Part shown: positions 11,379 to 20,566 of the stretch, piece after piece
Layout of the letters: every line of letters begins with the position of its first letter
How positions within the stretch are numbered: the first letter of the stretch is position 1
Assembly (NCBI GenBank): GCA_009840965.1
Contig: VXMT01000037.1
Span: 1-38,129 of the forward strand
Origin: Chloroflexota bacterium
Lineage (GTDB): Bacteria; Chloroflexota; Dehalococcoidia; UBA2979
DNA: 38,129 nucleotides
Reading direction: 5' to 3'
Translations under genes and position numbers: made by a program
The notes under the pieces: model-generated
Told to the model about the DNA's origin: nothing
Database searches by the model: none
What the model saw: only the letters and a program-made list of their open reading frames with translations

Positions 11379-12200
11379 CTACTCGCCTCCGCCCGGCGTC
11401 TCCCTGATCTCGATGCTGAGGATGCGATCGGCGGGCGGGGCGCCGGGACCGGGCTCGCGCGCCGTCAGCGAGCGCGCCACATCGAGGCCCTCGATCACGC
11501 GGCCGAAGACGGTGAAGTCCGGCTCCAGGAAGGGTGTCGGCTCCAGCGTGATGAAGAACTGCGAGCCGCTCACCGTGTTGGACTTCGCCATCGAGAGGAC
11601 ACCTGCCTCGAACGGCAGCTCGTTCGTCTCCTCCGCGAGGCTGTAGCCGGGGCCGCCCGCGCCGCCGCCCGTGGGGTCGCCGCCCTGCGCGACGAAGCCG
11701 GCGATGACGCGGTGGAAGGTGAGGCCCTCGTAGAAGCGGTTGCGCGCGAGGAAGACGAAGTTGTTGACGTAGCCCGGCGCCTCCTGCGGGAGCAGCTCCA
11801 CCAGGATGTCGCCGCGCTCCGTGCGGATCAGCGCCTCGTAGCGGTTTGCCGGGTCGATCTGCATCTCCGGGGGCTCGCTGTAGCTGCGGAGGACGCCGTC
11901 GGCGTCGGGCGTGGGCGTCGGCTCCGGCGTCGGCTCGGCCGTCTCGGTTGCGGCAGCCGCCTCGGTTGGGGTCGGCTCCGGGTCGGGCGTCGTGTTGCCG
12001 AACTGCGTGGTGATGAAGACGCCGCCGAGGCTGACGATCAGCACCATGATGCCGACCGCGAAGAGCACGCGCTGGCGACGCTGCAGCCAGCCGAAGATGC
12101 CGGGGAACTCCACCGGGCCGGCGGGATCGTAGCCGCGCAACTGGCTGCGACGCTGGCGCTGGCGCTGACGCCGTCGCTGCCTGCGGCGATCGCTGCTCAC
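11379..12200 (-). CDS. Membrane-anchored cyclophilin-type peptidyl-prolyl isomerase
   Basis: N-terminal basic stretch and TM helix (VLFAVGIMVLIVSLGGVFI), Pro/Thr linker, then FYEGLTFHRVIAGFVAQGGDPTGGGAGGPGY; GTG start. Confidence 0.9.
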   Translation of the reverse strand: MSSDRRRQRRRQRQRQRRSQLRGYDPAGPVEFPGIFGWLQRRQRVLFAVGIMVLIVSLGGVFITTQFGNTTPDPEPTPTEAAAATETAEPTPEPTPTPDADGVLRSYSEPPEMQIDPANRYEALIRTERGDILVELLPQEAPGYVNNFVFLARNRFYEGLTFHRVIAGFVAQGGDPTGGGAGGPGYSLAEETNELPFEAGVLSMAKSNTVSGSQFFITLEPTPFLEPDFTVFGRVIEGLDVARSLTAREPGPGAPPADRILSIEIRETPGGGE

Positions 12201-12261
12201 CCGCGCCTCCCGCCCTCGCCGAGTCCCGGTGACTCTACTACGAACCCCCGGTGTCGGAGGA

Positions 12262-15200
12262 TCACTCCTCCTCCGGGAACAGCACGACGCGTACGTAGCG
12301 GTCCTCCGGCAGGGAGAGCCGGGCCGCGGCGGCGACGTCCTCGAGGGTGATCGCGTCCAGCCACTCATCGAAGCGGTTGATCTCCGCGAGCGATTCGCCG
12401 CGCTGCGTCGCGCCCTGGATCTGGCCCAGCCAGAATCCGTTCTCGCGCAGCTGCTCCTCCCGGGAGCTGCGCAGCTGCTCCTTGACCGTGTCGAGGTACT
12501 GCTGCTCACCCCCGCCGCGTATCCAGTCGAGCTCGACCGTCACCTCAGCCACGAGCTCCTCCACGCGGGCGGGATCGCTGCCGAAGATGATGGCGAGCAG
12601 ATACTCTTGATCCGGCAAGCGCCTGGCGATGGTTTGCACGCCAATGCTGTAGGTGCCGCCCAGCTGTTCGCGGACCCGCTCGCGCAGACGGGTCTGGAGC
12701 ATCTCGCCCGCTACATCGAGCGCGAGCACCTCCCGGCCGCTCCACTCCGCATCCCCGGCGAACACCCACACGGTGTTGCTGCGCGGCTCGATCCCGCTGC
12801 GCACGACCTCGTCCGCGATGCCGGGCGGCGGGTCGACGTCGACGTCCCGCCACTGCTCGGCGCGCCCGGCGGTGGGCAGGTTGGCGAGGTAGGTCGCGGC
12901 CAACGAGCGGAGGGCATCCCACTCGAAGGCCCCGACGAACACGAAGGTCGCGTCGCCGAGGTCGGAGAACCTGTCGAGGTACACGGCATGCGCCCGATCG
13001 AGGCTCAACTCCTCGATCAGCTCGAGGCTCAGCGGCCGGCGCCGCAGGTGCTCCTGGGCAAGCAGGGTGTTCACCCTGTCGAAGAGCACCGCGTCCGGCT
13101 GGGTCGGGCGCACCTCGGCGGCGCTGCGCAGCCGCGCCTCGTACGTCGAGAAGTAGTCCGGATCGAGCCGCGGCTCGGTGACGTAGAGCGTGATCAGTTG
13201 GAACAGGGTCTCGAGGTCCTCGGGCGAGGCGCTGCCGCTCAGGCCCTCGAACAGCTCGCTGATGTAGGGCGAGACGGATACCCGCTTGCCCGCGAGCAGC
13301 CTGTCGAGGGCGACGCTGTCGTGCAGACCGACGCCGCTGCCGGACGCCAGCGCGGACGCATACTGCGCCGAGACGTGGTCGGCGTCGGCGACCAGCGAGG
13401 ATCCCCCGGGACTGAAGGCGGTGAACTGCACCTCGTCGCTGCGGAAGTCGGTCTGCTTGGCGATGACCGTCACCCCGTTCGAGAGCGTCCAGCGGACGGC
13501 CTCGATGGACTCGATCTCCTCCTCCTCGACGATGCTGCCCGGCGTCGGAATCATGGCCAGCAGAGGGACGTCGTCGAAGGTCTCGGCGTACGGCTCGACC
13601 ACCAGCGCGTCCGCCCCGGCGAGCTGGGCCTCGAGCACGGCGGCCAGCTCATCGCCCCCGCTCGGGTCGATCGCCTCGGGGCCCAGGACGAGGAGGACGG
13701 TGTTCCCGGGCGCCGTCCACGACGCCCCTTGCTGATCGACGTCCGCCAGCGAGATCTCCGGCAGCAGCGCCTGGTAGAGCTGCCACTCGGCCTCGATGCC
13801 GGGGGCCGGCGTGCCGCTGAGGAAGTGATCCGTGTACTCGAAGGCCAGCCCCGCCGAGGGCTGCTGTTCGCGCTGCAGGTACACGCTCTCGATCGATCGC
13901 AGCAGGTTGGACTTCTCGCGCTCGAGCTCGGCGTTGGTGAAGCCGTGCTGGCGAACGCGCTGGAGCTCCTCGAGTAAGGCCACGAACCCGGACTCGACGC
14001 CGTCCTGTTCCACCAGGACGGCGAAGGTGAGGATGTCCGTCGGTTCCACGTACGGGGAGCGCCCGGTGGCCGACAACAGGTACGGGGGATCGGGGGACTG
14101 GCCCCGCTCGAACAGCCGCGCGTTGAGCATCATGAAGGCGAGCTCTTCCACCACGACCCGCCGCAGAGCGGCCACGTCCTGGCCGGTTTCGGGAAGCACC
14201 CTGCGGACCAGGGTGACCTGCGTTACCGGCGCCTCGGGATCGGTGAAGACGCTGACCCGCGGAGCGTCGTGGTCGGGGATGCCGAAGGTCGGCCGCTCGG
14301 TGGGCGGCGCGACGGCGGCGCGCGGCTGCATCGCCTCGCCCTCGGGCGCCGGTGCGAAGTACTGGCGAACCTTGCCCTCGATCAGCGCCGTATCGAAGTC
14401 GCCCACGGCGACGACGGCCATCAGGTTGGGCCGGTACCAGCGCTCGTAGTAGGCCCGCAGCTGCTCCACGGGCGCGTTCTCGATCACCTCGGTCAGGCCG
14501 ATCGGTGCCCGATCGGCGTAGCGCGAGGATCCGAAGAGCAGGGGGAGCAGGCTCGTCTGGAAGCGCGAGGAGAAACCCTGGAAGAGGCGCCACTCCTCGA
14601 GGATCACCCCGCGTTCCAGTTCGACCTCCTCGGGCGAGAGGGTGATCGCGTAGGCCCAGTCGCTCAGGATCTCGAACGCGGTCTCGAGGATCTCGGGGTC
14701 GTCGGTCGGGATCTCCAGGAAGTAGAGCGTGGAGTCGAAGCCGGTCTGGGCGTTCACGTCGGGCCCGAACGTGCTGCCGATCGACTCGAGGTACTCGATG
14801 ATCTCGTGCTTGGCGAAGCGTTCCGTGCCGTTGAATGCCATGTGCTCCACGAAGTGGGCCAGCCCGCGCTGCGCCTCTTCCTCGAGGACGGAGCCGGCCT
14901 TCACGACCAGCCACAGCTGCGCCCGGTCGCGTGGCTCCTCGTTCTGCCTGATGTAGTAGGCCAGCCCGTTGCTGAGCGTTCCGCGGACCACTGCGGGATC
15001 GAAGGGCAGCGCAGCGTCGAGCGCCGTGTCGACGGGCACGGGGGTGGCCGTGGGCTCCGGCGTCGGAGTGGGCGTCGCCGTGGGCTCCGGGGTTGGCGTG
15101 GGAGTCGCGACCGGAGTCGGCGTGCGTGTCGGTGGGGCAGGCGTGGCCGTGGCCTCGGGAGTCGCCGCAACGGGCGCGGCCGTGGCCGTTGGCGTCGGAG

Positions 15201-15297
15201 CTGGGGCCGGCTCAGGATCGGACGTGCAGCCCACCAGCGCGCCCGACACCAGCGCGGCGCAGCACACGACCAGCACGAACCTCAAGCCAGTGCTCAT
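12262..15297 (-). CDS. Two-repeat M16 family zinc metallopeptidase (PqqL-like), lipoprotein
   Basis: Lipobox-like LVSGALVGC, inverted zinc motif HFVEHMAFNGTERF, two M16 repeats. Confidence 0.92.
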   Translation of the reverse strand: MSTGLRFVLVVCCAALVSGALVGCTSDPEPAPAPTPTATAAPVAATPEATATPAPPTRTPTPVATPTPTPEPTATPTPTPEPTATPVPVDTALDAALPFDPAVVRGTLSNGLAYYIRQNEEPRDRAQLWLVVKAGSVLEEEAQRGLAHFVEHMAFNGTERFAKHEIIEYLESIGSTFGPDVNAQTGFDSTLYFLEIPTDDPEILETAFEILSDWAYAITLSPEEVELERGVILEEWRLFQGFSSRFQTSLLPLLFGSSRYADRAPIGLTEVIENAPVEQLRAYYERWYRPNLMAVVAVGDFDTALIEGKVRQYFAPAPEGEAMQPRAAVAPPTERPTFGIPDHDAPRVSVFTDPEAPVTQVTLVRRVLPETGQDVAALRRVVVEELAFMMLNARLFERGQSPDPPYLLSATGRSPYVEPTDILTFAVLVEQDGVESGFVALLEELQRVRQHGFTNAELEREKSNLLRSIESVYLQREQQPSAGLAFEYTDHFLSGTPAPGIEAEWQLYQALLPEISLADVDQQGASWTAPGNTVLLVLGPEAIDPSGGDELAAVLEAQLAGADALVVEPYAETFDDVPLLAMIPTPGSIVEEEEIESIEAVRWTLSNGVTVIAKQTDFRSDEVQFTAFSPGGSSLVADADHVSAQYASALASGSGVGLHDSVALDRLLAGKRVSVSPYISELFEGLSGSASPEDLETLFQLITLYVTEPRLDPDYFSTYEARLRSAAEVRPTQPDAVLFDRVNTLLAQEHLRRRPLSLELIEELSLDRAHAVYLDRFSDLGDATFVFVGAFEWDALRSLAATYLANLPTAGRAEQWRDVDVDPPPGIADEVVRSGIEPRSNTVWVFAGDAEWSGREVLALDVAGEMLQTRLRERVREQLGGTYSIGVQTIARRLPDQEYLLAIIFGSDPARVEELVAEVTVELDWIRGGGEQQYLDTVKEQLRSSREEQLRENGFWLGQIQGATQRGESLAEINRFDEWLDAITLEDVAAAARLSLPEDRYVRVVLFPEEE

Positions 15298-15341
15298 TCG
15301 TCCACCCTCGACGGCTCACCATGCCCGTTTATGTTTAGTTC

Positions 15342-15416
15342 TGGCACCCTCGGCAGGATTCGAACCTGCGCACCCGGCTCCGGAGGCCGGTGCTCTATCC
15401 CCTGAGCTACGAGGGC
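15342..15416 (-). tRNA. tRNA-Arg (anticodon CCG), 3' CCA encoded
   Basis: Minus strand GCCCTCG-TAGCTCAGGGGATAGAGCA-CCGGCCTCCGGAGCCGG-...-GGTTCGAATCC-...-CGAGGGT-G-CCA; all stems form. Confidence 0.96.
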
Positions 15417-15425
15417 GCGCCGATC

Positions 15426-15455
15426 AGTGTAGGGAGCGCGCTTCGCCCTCGGCAA
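15426..15455 (-). promoter_or_regulatory. Candidate tRNA-Arg promoter TTGCCG-N18-TACACT
   Basis: -10 TACACT at 15426-15431 and -35 TTGCCG at 15450-15455, 9 nt upstream of tRNA 5' end. Confidence 0.6.
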
Positions 15456-15485
15456 GCCACGCGGCCGCCCGCCGCGGGCCTCGCG

Positions 15486-16625
15486 CTACGCCTCGCCGGC
15501 GACGACCTGCGCGAAGAACGTGGCTACGTCCTCCGCGAACAGTTGCGGCTGCTCCATTGCCGCGAAGTGCCCTCCGTGCTCCGGCTCGCTCCAGCGCACG
15601 AGGTTGAACGATCGCTCGACGAGCGGGCGGGGCGCAGTCCACGGCTCGCCGCGGAAGCGCGCGAAGGCCATCGGCGCGGGCGGTGGGGACGAGGCGCGGA
15701 AGGGCGGCGACTCGCGACGGCTCTCGTAGTAGGTGCGCGCCGCCGAAAGCGCCGTGCCGGTGAGCCAGTAGAGCGTGACGTTGGCGAGCACCGCGTCGCG
15801 GTCGAAGGTCTCCCACAGCTCGCCCGGCTCGCTCCACGCCTCGAACTTCTCGAGGATCCAGGCGAGCAGCCCGACCGGCGAGTCGTTGAGCGAGTAGGCG
15901 AGCGTCTGCGGCTTCGTGCCCTGGATCTGCCCGTAGGCGCCCTCGAGCTCGCGCCACTGCGCCATCTGCTCGCGCCACGCGGCTTCCTCGTCGGACAACT
16001 CCTCGCCGGGCCGGCGCTGCACGATGCCTGCCGGGAAGTTGAGGTGCAGCCCGAGCACGGCCTCCGGCTGCTGGTGGGCCAGCCGCGCGCCGACGATCGA
16101 GCCCCAATCGCCGCCCTGCACCCCGTAGCGCTCGTGCCCCAGCTCCGCCATCAGCGCGTGCATCCGCTCCGCGATGCGCCCCGGGTGCATCCCGGGCTGC
16201 CGAGGCGCCTCGGAGAACCCGTAGCCCGGCAACGAGGGGACGACGACCTCGAAGGCCGGCGCGTCGCCGACGCCCCGCGCGAGCAGCTCGGCGGCGGGCA
16301 GCAACTCGATGAACGAGCCCGGCCAGCCGTGCAGCAGCAGCAGCGGCGTCCGCCCCTCGCCCGCGCCGAGCACGACGCAGTGCAGCGCCTCGCCGCCGCC
16401 GACAGGCCCTCGCAGGTGGCTGAAGCGGTTGAGCGAGTCCTGCACCTGGAACCAGTCGAACTCGCCGCGCCAGTAGCGCACGAGGTCGCGCAGCACGCCG
16501 TCGTCGGTGCCGGCGTCCCAGCCGGTGGCGAAGGGGATCGAGGGCCAGCGCGTCGCGTCGATGCGCCGGTGGAGGTCCGCGATCGCGTCCTCGCCGAAGT
16601 CGATGCGGAAGGGTTGCAGCGCCAT
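15486..16625 (-). CDS. Epoxide hydrolase (EHN domain, alpha/beta hydrolase)
   Basis: N-terminal EHN region FRIDFGEDAIADLHRRIDATRWP, LLLLHGWPGSFIEL, GVQGGDWGSIVG nucleophile. Confidence 0.92.
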   Translation of the reverse strand: MALQPFRIDFGEDAIADLHRRIDATRWPSIPFATGWDAGTDDGVLRDLVRYWRGEFDWFQVQDSLNRFSHLRGPVGGGEALHCVVLGAGEGRTPLLLLHGWPGSFIELLPAAELLARGVGDAPAFEVVVPSLPGYGFSEAPRQPGMHPGRIAERMHALMAELGHERYGVQGGDWGSIVGARLAHQQPEAVLGLHLNFPAGIVQRRPGEELSDEEAAWREQMAQWRELEGAYGQIQGTKPQTLAYSLNDSPVGLLAWILEKFEAWSEPGELWETFDRDAVLANVTLYWLTGTALSAARTYYESRRESPPFRASSPPPAPMAFARFRGEPWTAPRPLVERSFNLVRWSEPEHGGHFAAMEQPQLFAEDVATFFAQVVAGEA

Positions 16626-16639
16626 GGGGGCAGTATCGC

Positions 16640-18169
16640 CTACTCGCGGCCCTTGCGCCGGTACTGGATCGCCTCGGCGAGGTGTGCGGACGATATCTCG
16701 TCGGCGCCCGCGAGGTCGGCGATCGTGCGGGCCACGCGGAGCACGCGATGGAAGGCGCGCGCGGAGAGGCCGATCTGCTCCATCGCCGCCGCGAGCAACG
16801 GCTCCGCGCCCGCCTCGAGGCGCTGCTGGCAGAGGCGCCTGACCTCCTGCGGCCCCATCTCGGCGTTCGTGAGCGCCACTCCCGAGGCGATCCCGGCCTC
16901 CTTGAGACGCTCGCGCTGCAACTCGCGAGCCGCCTGCACGCGCTCGCGGACCTCGGCACTCGTCTCGCCGGAAGGGGCGCTCGTCAGGTCGTCGTACTCG
17001 ACGCGCGGCACGTCGACGAAGAGATCGAAGCGGTCGAGCAGCGGTCCCGAGACGCGTCGCTGGTAGCGCGAGACGGTCGCCTCCGGACAGGCACATGAGC
17101 GGCGGCTGTCGCCGTAGTAGCCGCAGGGGCAGGGGTTCATCGCCGCAACGAGCAGGATGCGCGCGGGGAAGCTGACGGAGCCGCGCACGCGCGAGATGGT
17201 GACCGAGCCGGCCTCGAGCGGTTCGCGCAGCGCCTCGAGGGCGCTCCCGGGGTACTCCGGGAACTCGTCGAGGAAGAGCACGCCGCGGTGCGCCAGCGAG
17301 ATCTCGCCCGGCCGGATCACACTCCCGCCGCCGACGAGGCCGGCGTGCGAGATGGTGTGATGCGGCGCGCGGAAAGGCCGCTGGCGGATGAACGGGCGAT
17401 CGCGGCCCATCATCCCGGCAACCGAGTAGACCTTCGTGACCTCGAGCGCCTCGGCCGGCGTCAGCTCCGGCAGCAGGCCGGGCACGCAGCGCGCCAGCAG
17501 CGTCTTCCCGGAGCCGGGAGGGCCCTGCAGCATCACGTTGTGCCCGCCCGCGGCGGCCACCTCGAGCGCGCGCTTGACGTGCTCCTGCCCATGCACCGCC
17601 GCGAGGTCGAAGGCTGGGCCGGGCAGCTCGTCCGGCTCCTCGCCGCCGTCCTCGCAGGTCCAGCCGTCCGGCTCGGCGCCTACGTCCGCGAGGGTGGTGA
17701 GGCCGCGCACGTCCACCAGCTCGGCGAGGCGCGCCTCGGCGACGTCGTCGGGCGGCACCACGGCCGTGCCGATGCCCTGATCGGCGCACATCGAGACGAG
17801 CGGGAGGACGCCGTTGACGTGACGCAGGCGCCCATCGAGCGAAAGCTCACCGAGCAGGGCCATCTCCTCGAAGCGGTCGGGCACCTGGTGCGAGGCGACG
17901 AGGATGGCGACGGCGATCGGGAGGTCGTAGAGCGGGCCCTGCTTGCGCACGTCGGCGGGAGCGAGGTTGACGGTGATGCGGCGCAGCGGGAACTCGAAGC
18001 CCGCGTTACGGATCGCCGCGCGTACCCGCTCCTTCGCCTCCTGCACTGCCGTGTCCGGCAACCCCACGATCTGGAAGGCGGGCAAGCCGCTCCCGATGTC
18101 CACCTCGACGTCGACGGGAATCCCGTCGATGCCCACTACCGCGCCGCTTCGAACCTTTGCGAGTGCCAT
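16640..18169 (-). CDS. YifB/ComM family Mg chelatase-like ATPase
   Basis: N-terminus MALAKVRSGAVVGIDGIPVDVEVDIGSGLPAFQIVGLPD, Walker A GPPGSGKTLLARC, C-terminal HTH region. Confidence 0.94.
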   Translation of the reverse strand: MALAKVRSGAVVGIDGIPVDVEVDIGSGLPAFQIVGLPDTAVQEAKERVRAAIRNAGFEFPLRRITVNLAPADVRKQGPLYDLPIAVAILVASHQVPDRFEEMALLGELSLDGRLRHVNGVLPLVSMCADQGIGTAVVPPDDVAEARLAELVDVRGLTTLADVGAEPDGWTCEDGGEEPDELPGPAFDLAAVHGQEHVKRALEVAAAGGHNVMLQGPPGSGKTLLARCVPGLLPELTPAEALEVTKVYSVAGMMGRDRPFIRQRPFRAPHHTISHAGLVGGGSVIRPGEISLAHRGVLFLDEFPEYPGSALEALREPLEAGSVTISRVRGSVSFPARILLVAAMNPCPCGYYGDSRRSCACPEATVSRYQRRVSGPLLDRFDLFVDVPRVEYDDLTSAPSGETSAEVRERVQAARELQRERLKEAGIASGVALTNAEMGPQEVRRLCQQRLEAGAEPLLAAAMEQIGLSARAFHRVLRVARTIADLAGADEISSAHLAEAIQYRRKGRE

Positions 18170-18175
18170 GAACGG

Positions 18176-18205
18176 GTTGTAGCACACCCGTTCGCATCAT
18201 GGCAA
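18176..18205 (-). promoter_or_regulatory. Candidate yifB promoter TTGCCA-N18-TACAAC overlapping a perfect palindrome
   Basis: -10 TACAAC ends 6 nt before ATG; palindrome GAACGGGT-N8-ACCCGTTC at 18170-18193. Confidence 0.6.
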
Positions 18206-18229
18206 GCCCGTGTCGGGATGGCGGCTGGC

Positions 18230-20437
18230 TCAGCCCTCGGAGCGGGCCACCGAGACGACGCCGCGCACGCTGTCCAGGCGGCTCATCAGGCGCGAGACCT
18301 GCGCCCGGCCCTCCGTTTCGAGGGTGAGGTGGATCGTCGTCATGCGGTCCTCGTGCTCCGTGCGCACGGCGACCATGTTCACGCGCTCGGCGGCGACGAG
18401 CGTGCTGATGTCCCGCAGCAGCCCGACGCGATCCCAGGCGTGGACCTCGACGGCGGCGGCGTAGAGCTCGCCCTCGCGGCCCCAGTCGCACTCGACGAAG
18501 CGCTGCGGCTCGGCGCCGTTGCGCGTGTTGTGGCAGTCGCGCCGGTGCACCGTGACGCCTCGGGAACGCGTGATGTAACCGATGATGTCGTCGCCCGGCA
18601 GCGGACTGCAGCAGCGGGCGAGCGTGACGTGCAGCCCCGCCGAGCCCAGCACGCGCACGTTCGGCGGCCCGCGCCGTACCGAGGGCGCGCGCGTGGTGAT
18701 CTCGGGCTGGTCGGGCAGGCGGTCGGCGAGCTTCTGGCCGAGCGCCTGCAACGAGACGTCGCCGTAGCCGATAGCCGCGAGCATGTCCTCGAAGGACTCG
18801 TAGTGGAACTCGCGGTGGAGGTCGTCGGACACCTCCTCGATGCCCATGCGCCTGCGTTCGCGCTCCAGCAGCTCGCGGCCCTTGGCGACGTTCTCGCCCC
18901 GCTTCTGCCGCCGGAACCACTGCCGCACCTTCTGCCGCGCGTGGCTCGACCCGAGGTAGCCGAGCTCCGGGTTGAGCCAGTCGCGCGAGGGTCCGCCGTC
19001 ACGCCGCCCGCGCACGATCTCGATCACGTCGCCGTTGCGCAGCTTCGTGCCCAGCGCCACCAGCCGCCCGTTGACCCTCGCGCCCGTGCAGTGGTGCCCG
19101 AGGTCGGTGTGGATGCGATAGGCGAAGTCGATCGGCGTTGAGCCCGCGGGGAGCACGCGCACATCGCCGCGAGGGGTAAAGACGAAGACCTGGTCACGGA
19201 AGACGTCCGTCTTCACCGAGTCGAGGAAGTCCTCGGTGCCGGAGGCCTCCTGCTGCCACTCGATCAGGTGGCGCAGCCAGGCCATCCGCTCCTCGTATTG
19301 GCGGTCGCGCGCGCTCGGGTTCTCCTTGTAGCGCCAGTGCGCGGCGACGCCGTACTCGGCGACCTCGTGCATCTCGCCCGTGCGGATCTGCACCTCGAAG
19401 GGGCGCGCGCCCGGCCCGAGCACGCTGGTGTGCAGCGACTGGTACATCGACTCCTTGGGGTTGCCGATGTAGTCATCGAAGCTGTTCGGGATCGGGTGCC
19501 AGGTCTGGTGCACGACGCCGAGCGCGTGGTAGCACTCGGCGACCGAGTTGACGATCACGCGCACCGCCAGCAGGTCATGGATCTGGTCGAAGGACTTTCC
19601 TTCGGCCGCGTAGCGCTGCATTTTCTCGTGGATCGAGTAGAGGTGCTTGACGCGCCCCGTCACGTCGGCCTCGATGCCCGCCTCCTCGAGGGATTCTCGC
19701 AGCCCGCGCTCGACGCGGCGCAGGAAGCGCTCGCGCTCCGTGCGGCGAGAGGCGAGCGTGGTGGCGACGCGGCGGTAGTGCTCGGGCTCGAGCACGCGGA
19801 AGGCGAGGTCCTCGAGCTGCCACTTCATCTGCCAGATGCCGAGCCGGCTCGCGAGCGGAGCGTAGATGTCCATCGTCTCGCGCGCGATCGCTTGCTGACG
19901 CTCGGTGTCCAGGAACTGGATCGTCTGCATGTTGTGCAGCCGGTCGGCGATCTTGACGATGACGACGCGCACGTCCTCGGCCATCGCGACCAGCATCTTG
20001 CGCAGGGTCTCGGCGTCCTCGGCGCTCTTGCGCGCGCCCAGCGCGACGCCCGCCGAGGGCAGGTGCTCGATCTTCGTCGCGCCCTCGACCATGCTCACGA
20101 CCTCGGCGCCGAAGCGCTGGCCCAGCTCGCGGGCGCTCACGTCGCAGTCCTCGATCACGTCGTGCAGCAGCGCCGCCTGGATCGTGTGCACGTCCATGTG
20201 CAGCCCCGCGACGTGCCGGGCGACGGAGACGGGGTGCACGATGTAGGGGTCGCCGGACTTGCGGGTCTGGCCCTCGTGGCACTCGGCGGCGAAGGCGTAG
20301 GCCTCGATGGCGGCCTCGACGCGATCCTCGGGGAGATAGTCGCGGAGCGCGCCGAACAGCTCGGCCGAGCCGTCCTGGCGCCCGGCCTGCCGGCCGCGGG
20401 ATGCGACGCGTTGCTTGCCCGGAGCGTCGCTGGTCAT
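18230..20437 (-). CDS. rel: Bifunctional (p)ppGpp synthetase/hydrolase, RelA/SpoT homolog
   Basis: HD domain (LLHDVIED), synthetase domain MYQSLHTSVLGPGARPFEVQIRT, TGS domain VFTPRGDVRVLPAGSTPIDFAYRIHTDLGHH, C-terminal ACT. Confidence 0.94.
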   Translation of the reverse strand: MTSDAPGKQRVASRGRQAGRQDGSAELFGALRDYLPEDRVEAAIEAYAFAAECHEGQTRKSGDPYIVHPVSVARHVAGLHMDVHTIQAALLHDVIEDCDVSARELGQRFGAEVVSMVEGATKIEHLPSAGVALGARKSAEDAETLRKMLVAMAEDVRVVIVKIADRLHNMQTIQFLDTERQQAIARETMDIYAPLASRLGIWQMKWQLEDLAFRVLEPEHYRRVATTLASRRTERERFLRRVERGLRESLEEAGIEADVTGRVKHLYSIHEKMQRYAAEGKSFDQIHDLLAVRVIVNSVAECYHALGVVHQTWHPIPNSFDDYIGNPKESMYQSLHTSVLGPGARPFEVQIRTGEMHEVAEYGVAAHWRYKENPSARDRQYEERMAWLRHLIEWQQEASGTEDFLDSVKTDVFRDQVFVFTPRGDVRVLPAGSTPIDFAYRIHTDLGHHCTGARVNGRLVALGTKLRNGDVIEIVRGRRDGGPSRDWLNPELGYLGSSHARQKVRQWFRRQKRGENVAKGRELLERERRRMGIEEVSDDLHREFHYESFEDMLAAIGYGDVSLQALGQKLADRLPDQPEITTRAPSVRRGPPNVRVLGSAGLHVTLARCCSPLPGDDIIGYITRSRGVTVHRRDCHNTRNGAEPQRFVECDWGREGELYAAAVEVHAWDRVGLLRDISTLVAAERVNMVAVRTEHEDRMTTIHLTLETEGRAQVSRLMSRLDSVRGVVSVARSEG

Positions 20438-20445
20438 GTGCGTTG

Positions 20446-20474
20446 AGCGTATGCCGTGCGCGCCATCGCCGCAA
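20446..20474 (-). promoter_or_regulatory. Candidate rel promoter TTGCGG-N17-TACGCT
   Basis: -10 ends 8 nt before ATG, giving a leaderless or near-leaderless transcript. Confidence 0.5.
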
Positions 20475-20528
20475 CGCTGGGCGGCTCCGACGGAGCCCGT
20501 GCGCACTGCGCCAGCGGCGGCGAGGCCG

Positions 20529-20534
20529 TAGGCT
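20529..20534 (+). promoter_or_regulatory. Candidate -10 box TAGGCT for hisS
   Basis: TAGGCT upstream of SD GGAGGAG and ATG 20567. Confidence 0.4.
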
Positions 20535-20566
20535 GGAGGGGCGGCGAGGCGGCCTCGGAGGAGACG

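Noticed and set aside
12229-13977. 582-aa plus-strand ORF
   Set aside because: Antisense to the M16 peptidase gene; shadow frame.
15030-15240. GGCGTNGG-rich repeats as a CRISPR or intergenic satellite
   Set aside because: These encode the Pro/Thr linker of the M16 lipoprotein in frame; no spacer-repeat structure.
17288-19141. 617-aa plus-strand ORF
   Set aside because: Antisense to yifB and rel; shadow ORF.
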